Shown piece after piece: positions 18,716 to 28,454 of a stretch of DNA of 64,000 nucleotides. Numbering within the stretch: position 1 is the first letter of the stretch; the number at the start of each line of letters is the position of its first letter. Location: assembly GCA_951799405.1 (NCBI GenBank), contig OX637343.1:1426001-1490000 (forward strand), in the 5' to 3' direction. Made by a program: the position numbers and the translations under genes. The stretch comes from Agapetus fuscipes. Its lineage: Eukaryota > Arthropoda > Insecta > Trichoptera > Glossosomatidae. The notes under the pieces are model-generated. The model had not been told where the DNA came from and did not search any database. It was given only the letters and a program-made list of their open reading frames with translations.

Positions 18716-20049
18716 TTGGTGCTAAGGTGGCCCAGCTGTCCGCAGTTCCAGCAGCGTGGGTCTCGTCTTCGAGGTCTCAGACGTTCCAGCACTTTTTCAA
18801 TTAGCTCCTCGGTTGTAGGTAGCTTGACCTCCTCTGCCTCGACTGCACGAACCCTGGCGTGGCCCCTGATGGACTGTTTGACAGCCTCAAACTCGAGAGC
18901 TTGGCTGAGCGCCTCGTTCAAAGCCTTGGGATGGGCCAGTTTTACGGCTTGTTGCGTCTCCCATTCCCGCAATCCATTTAGAAACTTGTCCACTGCCAAG
19001 CTCTCACAGATGTCGTCGGAGGCTGTCGGGTAAGCGTCTCGTACCAGGCGGGCGATGTCCATTTCAAACTCCTGGAGGCTCTCGTTGGGCTTCTGCACCC
19101 TTGTGTTCAGCTGCGACTTGTACAGCTGCTCCAGGCACTTGTGGCCATAGCGCATATCCAAGCGCTGCTTCAGCTGCCCAAAGTCACCACGGTTGTCCAG
19201 GGGTATGGCCTGCAGAACCCTGAGAGCGTCTCCTCGGAGCGACAGGCTGAGAACCGAAGCTTTCTTCTGCTGGCTCCAGGCTCCCATCATGGCAGCCGTC
19301 TCAAAGAGGGTCAAATACTCCTCCCACGACGTCTTCCCGTCGAAGGTCGGAAGGTTGTGCTTCGACAGCGAAGGGTCGTCATCCCCTCTAGTGACCCTGG
19401 TTGGAGTTGAGCATCCCTGGTCGGTCTCGTCGTGAAGGCCGTCTTTGGGGGATATTCTGGTGGACTCCATCTGGCACTTGTCAGCCAGCTCGGCACGCAG
19501 ACGATCCTCCAGGCTTGCCACACGGGCCTCAATCTCCGACATTGCTCGCGAGCTTTCTGCCACTTTCTTCTCCAGCCCGGCTAGGTTGCTGGTCATCTTC
19601 TCCTCCAGCCCAGTCATCTTCTCCTCCAGCCCGGTCAGGTTGCTGGTCATCTTCTCCTCCATGGTTGCCAGGTCCTCCTTCAGGGTCTTGGCGTTGTCAG
19701 CCATCTTCTCCTCCAGGGTCTTGGCGTTGTCAGCCATCTCCGCCTTCAGGTCTTCCCTCAGGGTCTTGGAATTGTCAGCCATTTTCTCCTCCAGGGTCCT
19801 GGCGTTGTCAGCCATCTCAGTCTTCAGTCCTGTCAGGTTACTGTTGATGCTGATATTTAGCTCGTCCAAGGCGCGGTCCCCTCCAGACGCCATGACAAAA
19901 TATGCCGGGTCTTCGCCTGACTGTTCCAAGGCCTCTATGAGGCGTGCTTGTAAGGCTGCCTTTCCTCCTGAGGTCTCCAGGTCCCTCTCCAGAAGCTCAT
20001 TTTTAAGCTCAGTGACTTTGAGGTCCTTGACGTTCACTTTAGTTGCCAT
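18670..20049 (-). CDS. gag: Gag polyprotein with SAP-like domain
   Basis: Structural protein that packages element RNA into virus-like particles. The ATG at 20049 is chosen; a TTG lies four codons upstream. Residues ~1-45 (VKDLKVTELKNELLERDLE..., GGKAALQARL) fit a SAP domain, a DNA-binding helix-extended-helix. Residues ~65-190 form a heptad-rich coiled coil with repeated EEKMADNAKTL-type units. The capsid-like core follows (LPTFDGKTSWEEYLTLFE, ...LSLRGDALRVL...). A zinc knuckle closes it: CWNCGQLGHLSTKC (CX2CX4HX4C). Stop at 18670-18672. About 459 residues, intact. SAP plus coiled coil at the N-terminus of Gag is uncommon in textbook Gypsy elements. Confidence 0.93.
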   Translation of the reverse strand: MATKVNVKDLKVTELKNELLERDLETSGGKAALQARLIEALEQSGEDPAYFVMASGGDRALDELNISINSNLTGLKTEMADNARTLEEKMADNSKTLREDLKAEMADNAKTLEEKMADNAKTLKEDLATMEEKMTSNLTGLEEKMTGLEEKMTSNLAGLEKKVAESSRAMSEIEARVASLEDRLRAELADKCQMESTRISPKDGLHDETDQGCSTPTRVTRGDDDPSLSKHNLPTFDGKTSWEEYLTLFETAAMMGAWSQQKKASVLSLSLRGDALRVLQAIPLDNRGDFGQLKQRLDMRYGHKCLEQLYKSQLNTRVQKPNESLQEFEMDIARLVRDAYPTASDDICESLAVDKFLNGLREWETQQAVKLAHPKALNEALSQALEFEAVKQSIRGHARVRAVEAEEVKLPTTEELIEKVLERLRPRRRDPRCWNCGQLGHLSTKCPKPQKPRKQAAEN

Positions 20050-20061
20050 TTTTTTTTTCAA

Positions 20062-20683
20062 AATTTACGTCAAAACAAAAATATTTTCAAATTTATTTAA
20101 TACAAGTTTTGAGTTTTATATATATAGCTGTTTTGAATACGTACTTTAGCAAAAATAATAATTTGTCTGATTACACTGATTGGTAGGTAGGTACTGTCTT
20201 TTAATATTTATTTTTAATTCACCAATATTTTTAACATAATAATGTCTGATAGTACATAATTATTTATTTCGTCTCAAGTCTTTCAAACACACAGGTAGGT
20301 ACTTAATGTACATTCACACACTTGTAAACAAAGGATAGTTATTCAAAAACTTTTTCTCGATGAATCTGGAACGTTCTTTTGTAATATTTTTCAAGATTTT
20401 TATTTATTTATTTTATTTTTTTAATCACACACAATAATAAAAAAACTATGGTCCAATTTGATGACTTTCTCAATGCGGTAAAATAGTCATTATGTTATGT
20501 CCAGAATTATGTCCAGAATTATGTTCCATATGATTCCAGAATTTATAAGCAACTTGCTTTTGCGTCTTTTCTTTTAACAAAAATTTATTTAAACACTTGT
20601 TTTCACAAAAGTCAGTTCACACAAAGTTCAATTTGAATAAAGTTCATTTTAACACTATTTAATTTATTTTATTTATTTTTAGA
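20062..20683 (-). other. Gypsy leader, AT-rich part
   Basis: Non-coding segment between gag and the 200-bp unit, rich in ttattt/tttaat runs. It is part of an untranslated leader of about 1.7 kb, long for a Gypsy element. Confidence 0.7.
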
Positions 20684-20884
20684 CAACACCTTCTCTCAGG
20701 GGTCAGTCTCCCCTCCACTGACCCACGCCCTGTATATCCATCCCATCCGGGGATGTGTCACAGGACTCGCATGCAAAAGTTATGTGAGATGCGAGTGGCA
20801 GAAGGCCCTCCCGTGAAGCTACACTTTCCCAAGTGTTTACACAAAGCAAAGGAGGCTCAGAAATCACTAAAAGATTATGGCCGT
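20684..20884. mobile_element. 200-bp dispersed unit, copy 2 (in Gypsy leader)
   Basis: Matches 4816-5015 from 'acaacaccttctctcagg' to 'ttatggccgt'. One extra g near 20699 shifts the plus frame relative to copy 1; the rest keeps frames such as KLHFPKCLHKAKEAQKS (plus) and TFACESCDTSPDG (minus). It is preceded by 'tttatttttag', which resembles a splice acceptor on the plus strand. Confidence 0.75.
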
Positions 20885-21077
20885 GGGGTTTAGGGCTCGA
20901 GGATTTTAATTTTACAAACAAAAATGCAAAGTGATTCTGAGCGTCTTAACATATGACTTAAGGCCTAAATTCGAGATGTTACTACTGAGACTGTTTGGGA
21001 GGTGCTCTCCAGACTAAGGGGCCAACCACCATAGAGGTGGGAAAGAATAAAGAAAAGAAGAAAGAAAATCGGTCTAA

Positions 21078-21790
21078 TTAGACAGACGAGTTCTCGCCAT
21101 AGCTAGCACAAAACTTTGAAAAAGCCCCAAAGTTAGATTTGTTGGCCACAAAGTCCGCATATCCGATCGGGCCGATGGCCGGTCTGACAGCGTTGAAGAG
21201 CGCCTCACGACCAGGCTGCAAGGCTTCGCAGTCCCACAGGATGTGTCGCACATCCTGCAGCGTCGCTCCGCACTCACAACCCGACCCCCTTGAGAGGCCA
21301 AGCTGGAAGAGCCTGGCCCTAAATTTACCGTGACCAGTCAAGAACTGACTGGTCCAATGGTCCGGGACCAACCAAGGAGCCTCGTATCTCTCACGGACCG
21401 AGGGAAAGAAAGAAAAGGTGGTTCTGCCTTTGTCGGAGGAATCCCATCGTTTTTGCCACACGCGGAGAGCCATAAGCACAACCAGTTTCCGAGTTCCAGA
21501 GGATATTCCTCGGGTGGGGGGATCAATGCTATCTTCGCCGATAGTAGCGGTGAGGCCGCGTCTCAAAAGACTTATGGCGTTGGCAACCTGGAGGTGAAGA
21601 TCCAGAGGAAGGACACCGGCAAGAACGGGGAGACAGTCCGTTGACGCGGATCTGTACGCCTTGGTGAGCAAGCGGAGAGATAATCTCTGGCCGGAAAGGA
21701 TGACACGCCGCTGTAGACTCAAAAGGCTCTTATTTTTCTCTATTTTTAGACAGAAGATCTTAATTTTTCTTGACAATTCCGCACCTGACG
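21078..21790 (-). pseudogene. R1-type LINE RT C-terminus inside the Gypsy leader
   Basis: An uninterrupted frame of about 237 codons runs from the primer site inward with no proper ATG. From about residue 28 it reads like the region after the RT domain of R1/Jockey-group LINEs (RVILSGQRLSLRLLTKAYRS), and near the end it has a Cys/His cluster (CECGATLQDVRHILWDC). A purine-rich 3' segment with 'aagaaaagaagaaag' follows near 21050. It is on the same strand as the Gypsy genes. Intactness suggests recent capture; a role in the element is not shown. Confidence 0.75.
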
Positions 21791-21793
21791 CCA
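21776..21793 (-). promoter_or_regulatory. Primer binding site
   Basis: Two bases inside the 5' LTR, the minus strand reads tggcgtcaggtgcggaa. The plus strand therefore looks like a tRNA 3' end finishing in CCA. The discriminator position would be G; the exact primer tRNA is not assigned. The solo-LTR remnant at 32670 has a related 'gcacctgac' site. Confidence 0.85.
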
Positions 21794-21795
21794 AT

Positions 21796-22263
21796 TGTTA
21801 CGAAATTAGGGTTCAATTGTCTTCAAATTAAAACTACACAGGTCTTCTTCAATAGTTATTTATTTTACACAGTTACAAAATTTATTTTCACACTACTTTC
21901 TCGATTATTCCATTGGTTTCGGTTCACTGATCAGATGGCTTCGATGTGTTTGTTAGTCGCTATGATACTGGCCCGCTCTGCAGGCCATTCGCACCTTTAT
22001 ACTCTTCAGAGCAGTATGATCCAGAACTAAAGTCGCCAGACGGTTCCAGAGTAATTATTACTTCTCGATGTTTCACGTACTACCTAGACACAACCAAAAT
22101 CCTACCTACCAATGCAATACAGTATTCCTATTATAACAAATACCTACTTAGCCTAGAGAATTCTACACTTATACATAATTATCGATCTTACCTACCAATA
22201 CTTTTGAGGATTCTTATAACTATAACTACCCATACTTATTTCAATATTTATATTTACATAACA
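21796..22263 (-). repeat. 5' LTR
   Basis: Second 468-bp copy and, given the minus orientation, the promoter-bearing LTR. It directly adjoins the primer binding site at 21793. I could not assign a TATA box or initiator with confidence. Confidence 0.97.
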
Positions 22264-22295
22264 ATATCTTTGCAACTTATATTAGATTAGATGTC
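22264..22295 (+). mobile_element. Target duplication ATAT and LINE-X tail end, right
   Basis: ATAT at 22264-22267, then 'ctttgcaacttat' and a short gatta repeat. This is the missing 3' end of the LINE-X copy that begins at 13605. Confidence 0.85.
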
Positions 22296-22424
22296 GATTT
22301 GCACCTTCGATACTGCAGCACGAAAGAGGGATCTCATGCTTCTGCCAAACCACTGTCTAAGGTTCTTCAACCGAGATGTTTTTCTTTGATCTTGAGCTCA
22401 TCTTCCTTCAATTCTTTTCTGGAT

Positions 22425-22460
22425 GATCCGGTCGATAACTCAGTTGGTAGAGTGAACGTT
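22425..22460 (+). mobile_element. SINE-A head scrap
   Basis: Only 'ccggtcgataactcagttgg' and a few bases remain (box A with one change). Sequence then switches to a LINE fragment. Confidence 0.6.
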
Positions 22461-22715
22461 GACTAATTTCCTTGAGCGCTTTCGATGTTATCATCGAGGG
22501 GAGTTTACGCAACGCTGTATACTTGGATCGTGCCTTTTGCATGGGCGGCTCTGTGCTGTGGAATGCTCTACGCCATGAGCGTAGAGCTGTAGAGAGTGCA
22601 AGTGCGTTTAGGTCCAGATTGACGACATGTTTGTTTGGGAGATGTTACAGTTGAATAGTGCCCTTGTAGTGATTCATCACAAAACGGCATTATAAATATA
22701 GTCTTCATTATTATT
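22461..22715 (+). pseudogene. CR1/L2-type LINE C-terminus
   Basis: Encodes residues like GGSVLWNALRHERRAVE and FRSRLTTCLF, the usual last motif of CR1/L2 proteins. After the stop come 'cggcattataaatatag' and an att microsatellite (22706-22718), the normal 3' end for such LINEs. Confidence 0.7.
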
Positions 22716-22724
22716 ATTATGACG

Positions 22725-23212
22725 GGTCCGTAGTTCAGTGGTAACACTTCGGACTCTGAATGGAAGGTTGTGGGTTCGAATCCCGGCGGAGCACAAAAAA
22801 TATACCATTTATATTTTCAAATTTGCTCTTCGTTGGGTTGAAAAATTCATAAACCTTTACCAATGACCGGTCACCAAAGGTCCATCCAGCCTTACAGCAA
22901 CTGGGTCTTGCTTGAAAATTGGCGCTTTGTAGCGACGACGACTAAGCTGTAAAAAAGGTCGATAGCTTAATTTGTAGAATGCTTGCATTCCATGCTGAGA
23001 GCAAGGGTTCGATCTCAAGGTTTACTCTGCCTTCACAAGAAATGAGAACCAGCCCCCCCCCCGGGAGCTGGGAAACCCCCATTTCAACTGAAAGTGGTTG
23101 GTGTGAGGTCGGCCCCCTTACCCGTAAAAATACATAGGTCCCGAATCGCCACATGCGATCCCCTCGGGGATAACGCAGGCGAGAAGTTACCATATGTGTA
23201 GCTTAGTTGCGT
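22725..23212 (+). mobile_element. Composite SINE B-A', copy 1
   Basis: SINE-B head and body (22725-22945, box B ggttcgaatcccgg) continue through 'gctgtaaaaaaggtcgatag' into a SINE-A lacking its second quarter: 'gagcaagggttcgatctc' joins straight to 'aaggtttactctgcc'. Ends 'tgtgtagcttagttgcg'. The same junction and deletion recur at 34525, 46650, 55738 and 61165, so this is a dimeric family. Confidence 0.85.
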
Positions 23213-23814
23213 TTTTTGCGACATTTTTTGGTAGTAATTCAGTATGGTAACAACTATTTACCTTTATTGAAGTTTCACCTTTGCTCCGAAGGGAACTGGG
23301 AACGAAGATATATATGTACATACATACGTGTTATTTATAATATCACTTAGTGTTTGTGGAAAACATGTATAGTGCGAATTTAAATTTATATCTCCTTGTA
23401 AGAGAGCCGAGCTACCAGGCTCGCATACATACGCAAGGGTAGACGCATGTAAAATAATCATGGGCTCATTACCTAAAGAAAGTCCCCGCGGCGTGCGGGC
23501 GAGAGGGCGACAGGCACGCGTAGGCACCCCTCTCCCTCACACTCTCATTTAAGCACAGCCCCAAGTACAAAACTTTACGCTCAAAATCAATCATACAGTA
23601 ACTTCACAGCGCCTCTGGTGAGCGTTTTAATTTCCGTAGATGTTTGGTGAACGCTACGGTAGAGTTTTAACGTGGAGCTTCACCGCAACTACCTACTAGG
23701 GAACTATGTAGGTTCGAATCCTCCGCGTGGTTTGGACGCCGATATCACACTGTGAGTTTTTTTTTTGGAGTAATAAAAATTACAAAAACTTTTGGAAATT
23801 AAAAAAATGTTATC
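23213..23814. other. Nothing recognised
   Basis: Contains 'gctaccaggctcgcataca' at about 23410. No gene or clear repeat family. Confidence 0.45.
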
Positions 23815-24085
23815 CTTCCTTGACTTATAGGTTGGTATGCGGCTGACCACCCATACTGTGAAAAAAAAATGGTTCACTTTGCCAATGTCACCCCTGTCTC
23901 AGGGAAGGACGGCAAGAGTTGCAGGGCTTATGTTCATTTGAGATGGGTTTTTATAATGTAGGTCCACATGCGGCATGTGTTAGCGCGAAATTTTACATGT
24001 CTGCTTGTGGGAATGCATTTGATGTAAATCTTAAATGGTATATATCCTTGCAGCTTAGATTAGATTAGATTAGATTAGATTATCC
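23815..24085 (+). mobile_element. LINE-X 3' tail
   Basis: Starts sharply at 'ttccttgacttataggttgg' and ends with gatta repeats (24055-24080). No LINE coding sequence upstream. Confidence 0.85.
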
Positions 24086-24359
24086 GATACATATACGGCC
24101 CAATAAAGGACGGTAACATAGGACGGTGAGAACTGAAAAAGATACGACTCTAAACTACATGAGCTGTACCAAGACGCTGTGACCCAGCTAGTGCAATTTG
24201 CGGTCAATAAGAGACTACAAATTGTATTGGCTTAGTCACATTCAGCGAATGTTATCTTTGTTTTGAGACACTGAAAGGAAGTGGCGATTGATATTGGTTT
24301 GAATAGGGTAAGGTTAAATTGGGGTGGAAACACGGATACCGACAGCTCATTTCATAAAC

Positions 24360-24800
24360 GGGCAGTTTGGCAAAGGAATGAGTCGTGATAACACCAAGTT
24401 CTGTTAGTTTTGATATCGACTGCAAGGGGATGGAAATGAGCCGTTCTACGAGATGCCCATGTTATGACGAGAAGAGGGGGGTGTAAGTGAGGATAGTTCA
24501 TCAAAACAGACGCCATTATAGCATCTATAGAAAAGACTGATCATTCTTTCTGTGCTCGAGAGAATTTAGGTTGGCTGTGAGAGTACGATCATCAATCAGC
24601 TTCACCGCTCTTCTTTGCACAGAATCAAGTTGGTCACACAGCCTCTTTGGTATACCAGACCAGAGATGACTGCTGTACTCGATAATCGGACGGATTTGGG
24701 ATTTATACGAGTCAGCAGTCGGGCTGAAGTAATAAATCTACGAGCTCTGTATAGCACGCCTAGTCGCCGGAAGGCCGAAGTAGTTGGAGAGCGGATGGCA
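24360..24800 (-). pseudogene. CR1/Jockey-type LINE RT C-terminal fragment
   Basis: Open from about 24722 to the stop at 24525-24527: residues YKSQIRPIIEYSSHLW, then LDSVQRRAVKLIDD, the thumb region after RT. A frameshift near 24530 leads to FYRCYNGVCFDELSSL, also typical of this LINE group, which decays by about 24430. Confidence 0.75.
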
Positions 24801-24969
24801 TCTTGATATTTCAGCTCGTATGAAAGTGGTTTTGGTTGGGTAAGGGGACGTTGTCAAAAATTGGAAGATTAGGACGTTGGTATGTATACACCATGCACCC
24901 ATATTTTCTCCTTAGTCTGCTCACCACAATGGCCACTGCACACAATGGAAATGCTTCGGCTGTTAAGTT

Positions 24970-25262
24970 GATGTACAAAACTTCGGACTCGTAAATGGAT
25001 GGTTGTGGGTTCGAATCCCGACGGAACGCAAAAAATACACCATTTATATTTTCAAATATACTCTTCGCTGGCTTGAAAAATTTATAAAACCTTTACCAAT
25101 GACCGGTCAATAAAAGTCCATCCAGACTTACAGCAAATTGGTCTTACTTGAAAATTGGCGCTTTCTACAGCGACGACTAAGCTCGTACACCTCTACGGCA
25201 CTACAACAAGTGTCATAGACGCCTAGAGTCTCTGGAATCTAGGGAGTCTCCCGCACAGGATT
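24970..25262 (+). mobile_element. SINE-B, head-truncated
   Basis: From 'aaaacttcggactcgtaaat' through box B (gggttcgaatcccga) to the 3' end 'ctagggagtctcccgcac'. Confidence 0.85.
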
Positions 25263-25272
25263 TCTACCAATT

Positions 25273-25712
25273 AACGGTCCGTAGCTCAGTGGTAACACTG
25301 CGGACTCTGAATGGGAAGGTTGTGGGTTCGAATCCCAGCGGAGCGCAAAAAATAAACCATTTATATTTTCAAATATGCTCTTCGCTGGCTTGAAAAATTC
25401 ATAAAACCTTTACCAAAGACCGGTCACTCAAGGTCCATCCAGCCTTACAGCAACTTGGTCTTGCTTGAAAATTGGCGCTTTCTACAGCGACGACTAAGCT
25501 CGCAGAGGACTCGTGAGGTGTGATACACACAAAAACAGCGCAAAAACAGACCGTTCACCAAAGGACCATCCTGCACTACAGCAACGTGGTCTTGCTTCAG
25601 TATTTGCGCTTTGTAGCGACAACCAAGCTCGTAAACAACACCTCTGCGGCACGACAACTATTATTATAGACCTTGAGTCTCTGAAATCTAAGGAATCTCC
25701 CGCACAGGATTT
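25273..25712 (+). mobile_element. SINE-B tandem (two partial units)
   Basis: Head at 25275 ('ggtccgtagctcagtggta', intact boxes) and body to 'gacgactaagctcgcagagg'. It then takes the 'gtgtgatacacacaaaaaca' tail variant and re-enters a SINE-B body at about 25548 ('accgttcaccaaaggacc') ending 'ggaatctcccgcac'. Confidence 0.8.
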
Positions 25713-26104
25713 CTTAAAAAAAAAACATGGATCAATCAATAAGCGATTCACAATATATTTTTGTTTGTTGCTCCGGATCTCCATGTGTGATGTGCGCTTG
25801 CCCCGTATCCTTTATGCAGAAACAGCTAAAGCCCCATCACACGTGGGCCTTACACCCTCAGTTACCTCCTCGCTCAGCTACCTCCTCGCTCCTCCTGCGC
25901 GCCTGGTAGCCCCGCACTATAATCGGCGGCTTATTGGGCGGGTGGAGGAACACAAATACGCAGTTAATGTAAAATCTAATCATTATGATGAGACAGACGT
26001 ATATTATGTGATAGATTGTTTTCACCTCCTTCGTCTTTAATTTTCAGTGTATTTCTAACTATCTTCCACCTTATTCTGCTCTCCTTGTAATAAAAGTAAT
26101 AATA
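25713..26104. other. Nothing recognised
   Basis: A 175-codon plus-strand frame spans this and the SINE upstream but has no domain. It begins in SINE-B, so it is not called. Contains 'gcgcgcctggtagcccc' at 25896. Confidence 0.5.
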
Positions 26105-26225
26105 ATATTGGGATGATTTATTTGGTGAGCGCTGTTTTTGCGTGAATCACACCTCGAAAGCCCTCTGCGAGCTGGGTTGTCTCCATAGAAAGCGCCAATT
26201 CTCAAGATAGACCCAGGGCCGTAAC
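26105..26225 (-). mobile_element. SINE-B 3' tail variant
   Basis: Complement of the 'ctcaccaaataaatcatcc' tail and the 'gcgccaattctcaag' body end. The head is missing. Confidence 0.7.
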
Positions 26226-26261
26226 AATTATACCTCATTAACAATAGTCCGCGTTATAACT

Positions 26262-26375
26262 TGGTACGAGGCTGACTACTGTAAAAATGGATCATTTTGT
26301 TGATGTCATTCCTCTTTAAAGGGTTTCGGCAAGAGTTGCAGGGCTTATGTTCATTTGAGGTTTAGGTCCTTATTT
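26262..26375 (+). mobile_element. LINE-X tail fragment
   Basis: Diverged: 'ggtacgaggctgacta', 'ggcaagagttgcagggct', 'gttcatttgaggttta'. Confidence 0.65.
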
Positions 26376-26439
26376 TCGAAGTTCATAATATATTGTAATG
26401 TATAACCTCGACTTTATACGTGTATACATTTCATTTAAC

Positions 26440-27300
26440 CCTTTTACATCTATAATCTATAATCTATAATCTAAGTTGCAAGGATATATTCATTCAAAGC
26501 TCTCAGATGTATGCCCACAAACAAACACGTGTAGTTCGCGCTTACAAATGCTGATTGTGTACTTACAAATAAAATCCAAACCTCAAATGAACATAAGCCC
26601 TGCAACTCTTGCCGACATTCCCTGAAACAGGGGTGACATTGGCAAAGTGAACCATTTTTTACAGTATGGGTGGTCAGCCTCATACCAACCTATAAGTCAA
26701 GGAATACGAGTAATAAATAACATTTAAGTATAAGAAAACAACAAAACCTTAAAAATAAATCTATACAAAAAAAGTAAAAAATGTCTTATGCAAAAAATGT
26801 AGCAAGCCAATAAACCAACATTAAAAATCAGCATTGCAGATTAGCCGCCACTTCTTCCTGTCCTTGCATACTTCTTTCATTTCATCCAGAGTCATAACTT
26901 TTTTCATACAAGCTCTCCTTTTATTATGACTCTGGATATCCCATTCACTCGCTATTTCGAAAATTTGGTCCATCAATACCTTTCTCGGTCTTCCTTTTCC
27001 ACGACATCCATCAATTCTTGCAGCATATACTTTCTTCGTCATTCTTTCCTCATTCATTCTCTCCAAATGTCCAAACCATCTAAGTATACTTCTTTTAATC
27101 TTTACTTTCACACTTTCTCTTACACCGCATTCCTCTCTAACAAAATCATTCCTCACCCTATCACTCCGTCTTTTTCCAATCATACTTCTTAAGTAATCCA
27201 TTTCTACCGTATGGACTTTACTAATCTCACTTTCACTCACCGTCCAGGCTTCACTTCCATACATCAGAGTGGGCACTAGTATACCACCGTGCACCGCCAG
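26440..27300 (-). mobile_element. LINE-X, longest copy in the window
   Basis: An unbroken frame 27294-26821 encodes the post-RT part of a LINE ORF2: residues LVPTLMYGSEAWTVSESEIS, then YLRSMIGKRRSDRVRNDF, ILRWFGHLERMNEE, RGKGRPRK and KEVCKDRKKWRLIC. A ~110-bp spacer and the full tail follow, ending in tctataa repeats at 26450. The clade is not assigned; the MYGSEAWT and RWFGH motifs are common in several LINE clades. 5' truncation is near 27300. No catalytic YADD motif is present, so it is non-autonomous. Confidence 0.85.
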
Positions 27301-27474
27301 TCGAACATTTTGTCAATATATCTTTGCAATGCTTGCGTGTACTGGACCAATGCGTCTGAAAACTGGATATTGATTTTAAAAACTCTCACATTATCGTGTT
27401 TTGTAGAATTTGATTTTTGAGACAATTTCATTAAAAAGTCATCTTTGAATCTAATGGCAGATAAGCCAAACAAG

Positions 27475-27645
27475 CACTAGAGTTGCGGGGCTTATGTTCA
27501 TTTGAGATTGGGTTTTTATATTGTAGGTCCACATGCGGCATGCGTTAGCGCGAAATTATACATGTCTGCTTGTGGACATGCATTTAATATAAACCTTAAA
27601 TAATATATATCTTTGCAGCTTAGATTAGATTAGATTAGATTAGAC
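27475..27645 (+). mobile_element. LINE-X tail, 3' half
   Basis: Begins 'gagttgcggggcttatg' and ends in gatta repeats at 27620-27645. Confidence 0.75.
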
Positions 27646-27837
27646 CAGAGATGGACGAAGAGATTGGTAGAGTGGAGACCTCGTGAAGATAGAAGAAGCA
27701 GAGGGAGACCTCCCACGAGATGGTCAGATGATATAAGAAGGCCTGCTGGAGACTGGATTCAAATAGCGCAAGACAGAGATGGATGGAGAGATATGGGGGA
27801 GGCCTATGTCCAGCAGTGGATGGAGATGGCTGTATAA
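27646..27837 (+). pseudogene. LINE C-terminus, GEAYVQQW type
   Basis: 64-codon frame directly after the gatta tail: residues RWTKRLVEWRPRED, then GRPPTRWSDDIRR, QDRDGWRDMGEAYVQQW and a stop. This C-terminus occurs in RTE/CR1-like LINEs. A short purine-rich 'aagaagcagattg' follows. It is either a 5'-truncated LINE inserted at the tail end or a LINE read-through. Confidence 0.75.
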
Positions 27838-28454
27838 GAAGCAGATTGATTCAATAGTCTGTAACTTTCTGAAATACGAGTAAAAGTGCTTGCATCATCA
27901 ACCAAGAAACAAGTATTTTAAATTGAAGCCCACTCCAAAATCACCAGAGACCATCAGAATCCTGTGCATGTGCTTTAAACAATTTTCTTAGATTTTCCCT
28001 TTGCATGTATCAGGACGTCATGAGCTCAAGGAGATGTTTGGTTTCCTCGTAATCTCCATCACCGCACCAGCTTCAGTTTCCCTCACAGCGTATACGTCAC
28101 ATCGTGAGAGACGATAGCGCGTACTTAATTAGTAAGCCGGTGTAGTGTATGTGCGTATTATTACGAATCCACGCGCAAAGTCCCTAACCGACATCTTCAG
28201 GAGGTGGGAGGAGTGCGTGTAACCTTATGAAAACAACAAGATAGGTGATTTTTTTCAGAAGGTAACTCTATGGAGAAAACGGAAGCCATCGAACATTAAA
28301 ATTCCATGGGGAAAAATAAAATATTACTTCTAAAAAAATAGCGCAACTGTTGCAATTTACACTTAAAGTTAATAAAAATGGCTTTGAAACACATATCTTT
28401 AAATTTTCATGCAAGACGTGAAATCCTGAGAAATTAAGGTAATCATTAAAAAAT
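27838..28454. other. Nothing recognised
   Basis: No supported gene or known family. Confidence 0.5.

Larger units (their letters stand above)
13993..22263 (-). mobile_element. Ty3/Gypsy LTR retrotransposon with macrodomain
   Basis: An 8,271-bp element in minus orientation: 5' LTR 21796-22263, primer site, long leader, gag, pol, polypurine tract, 3' LTR 13993-14460. Pol order is protease, RT, RNase H, integrase, which is diagnostic of Ty3/Gypsy rather than Copia. Flanking ATAT (13989-13992, 22264-22267) is the target duplication. The insertion splits a LINE-X tail. The LTRs look identical by eye, so the insertion is young, yet pol carries two apparent 1-bp deletions, so this copy could not make a full pol unaided. 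There is no env-like frame after pol. The unusual part is a macrodomain plus CCCH finger appended to integrase. Confidence 0.97.

Noticed and set aside
19401..20149. Plus-strand frames of 148 and 234 codons
   Set aside because: Antisense shadows of gag; composition follows the coiled-coil repeats on the other strand.
25513..26040. 175-codon plus-strand gene
   Set aside because: Starts inside SINE-B, no recognisable domain, no splice or promoter context.
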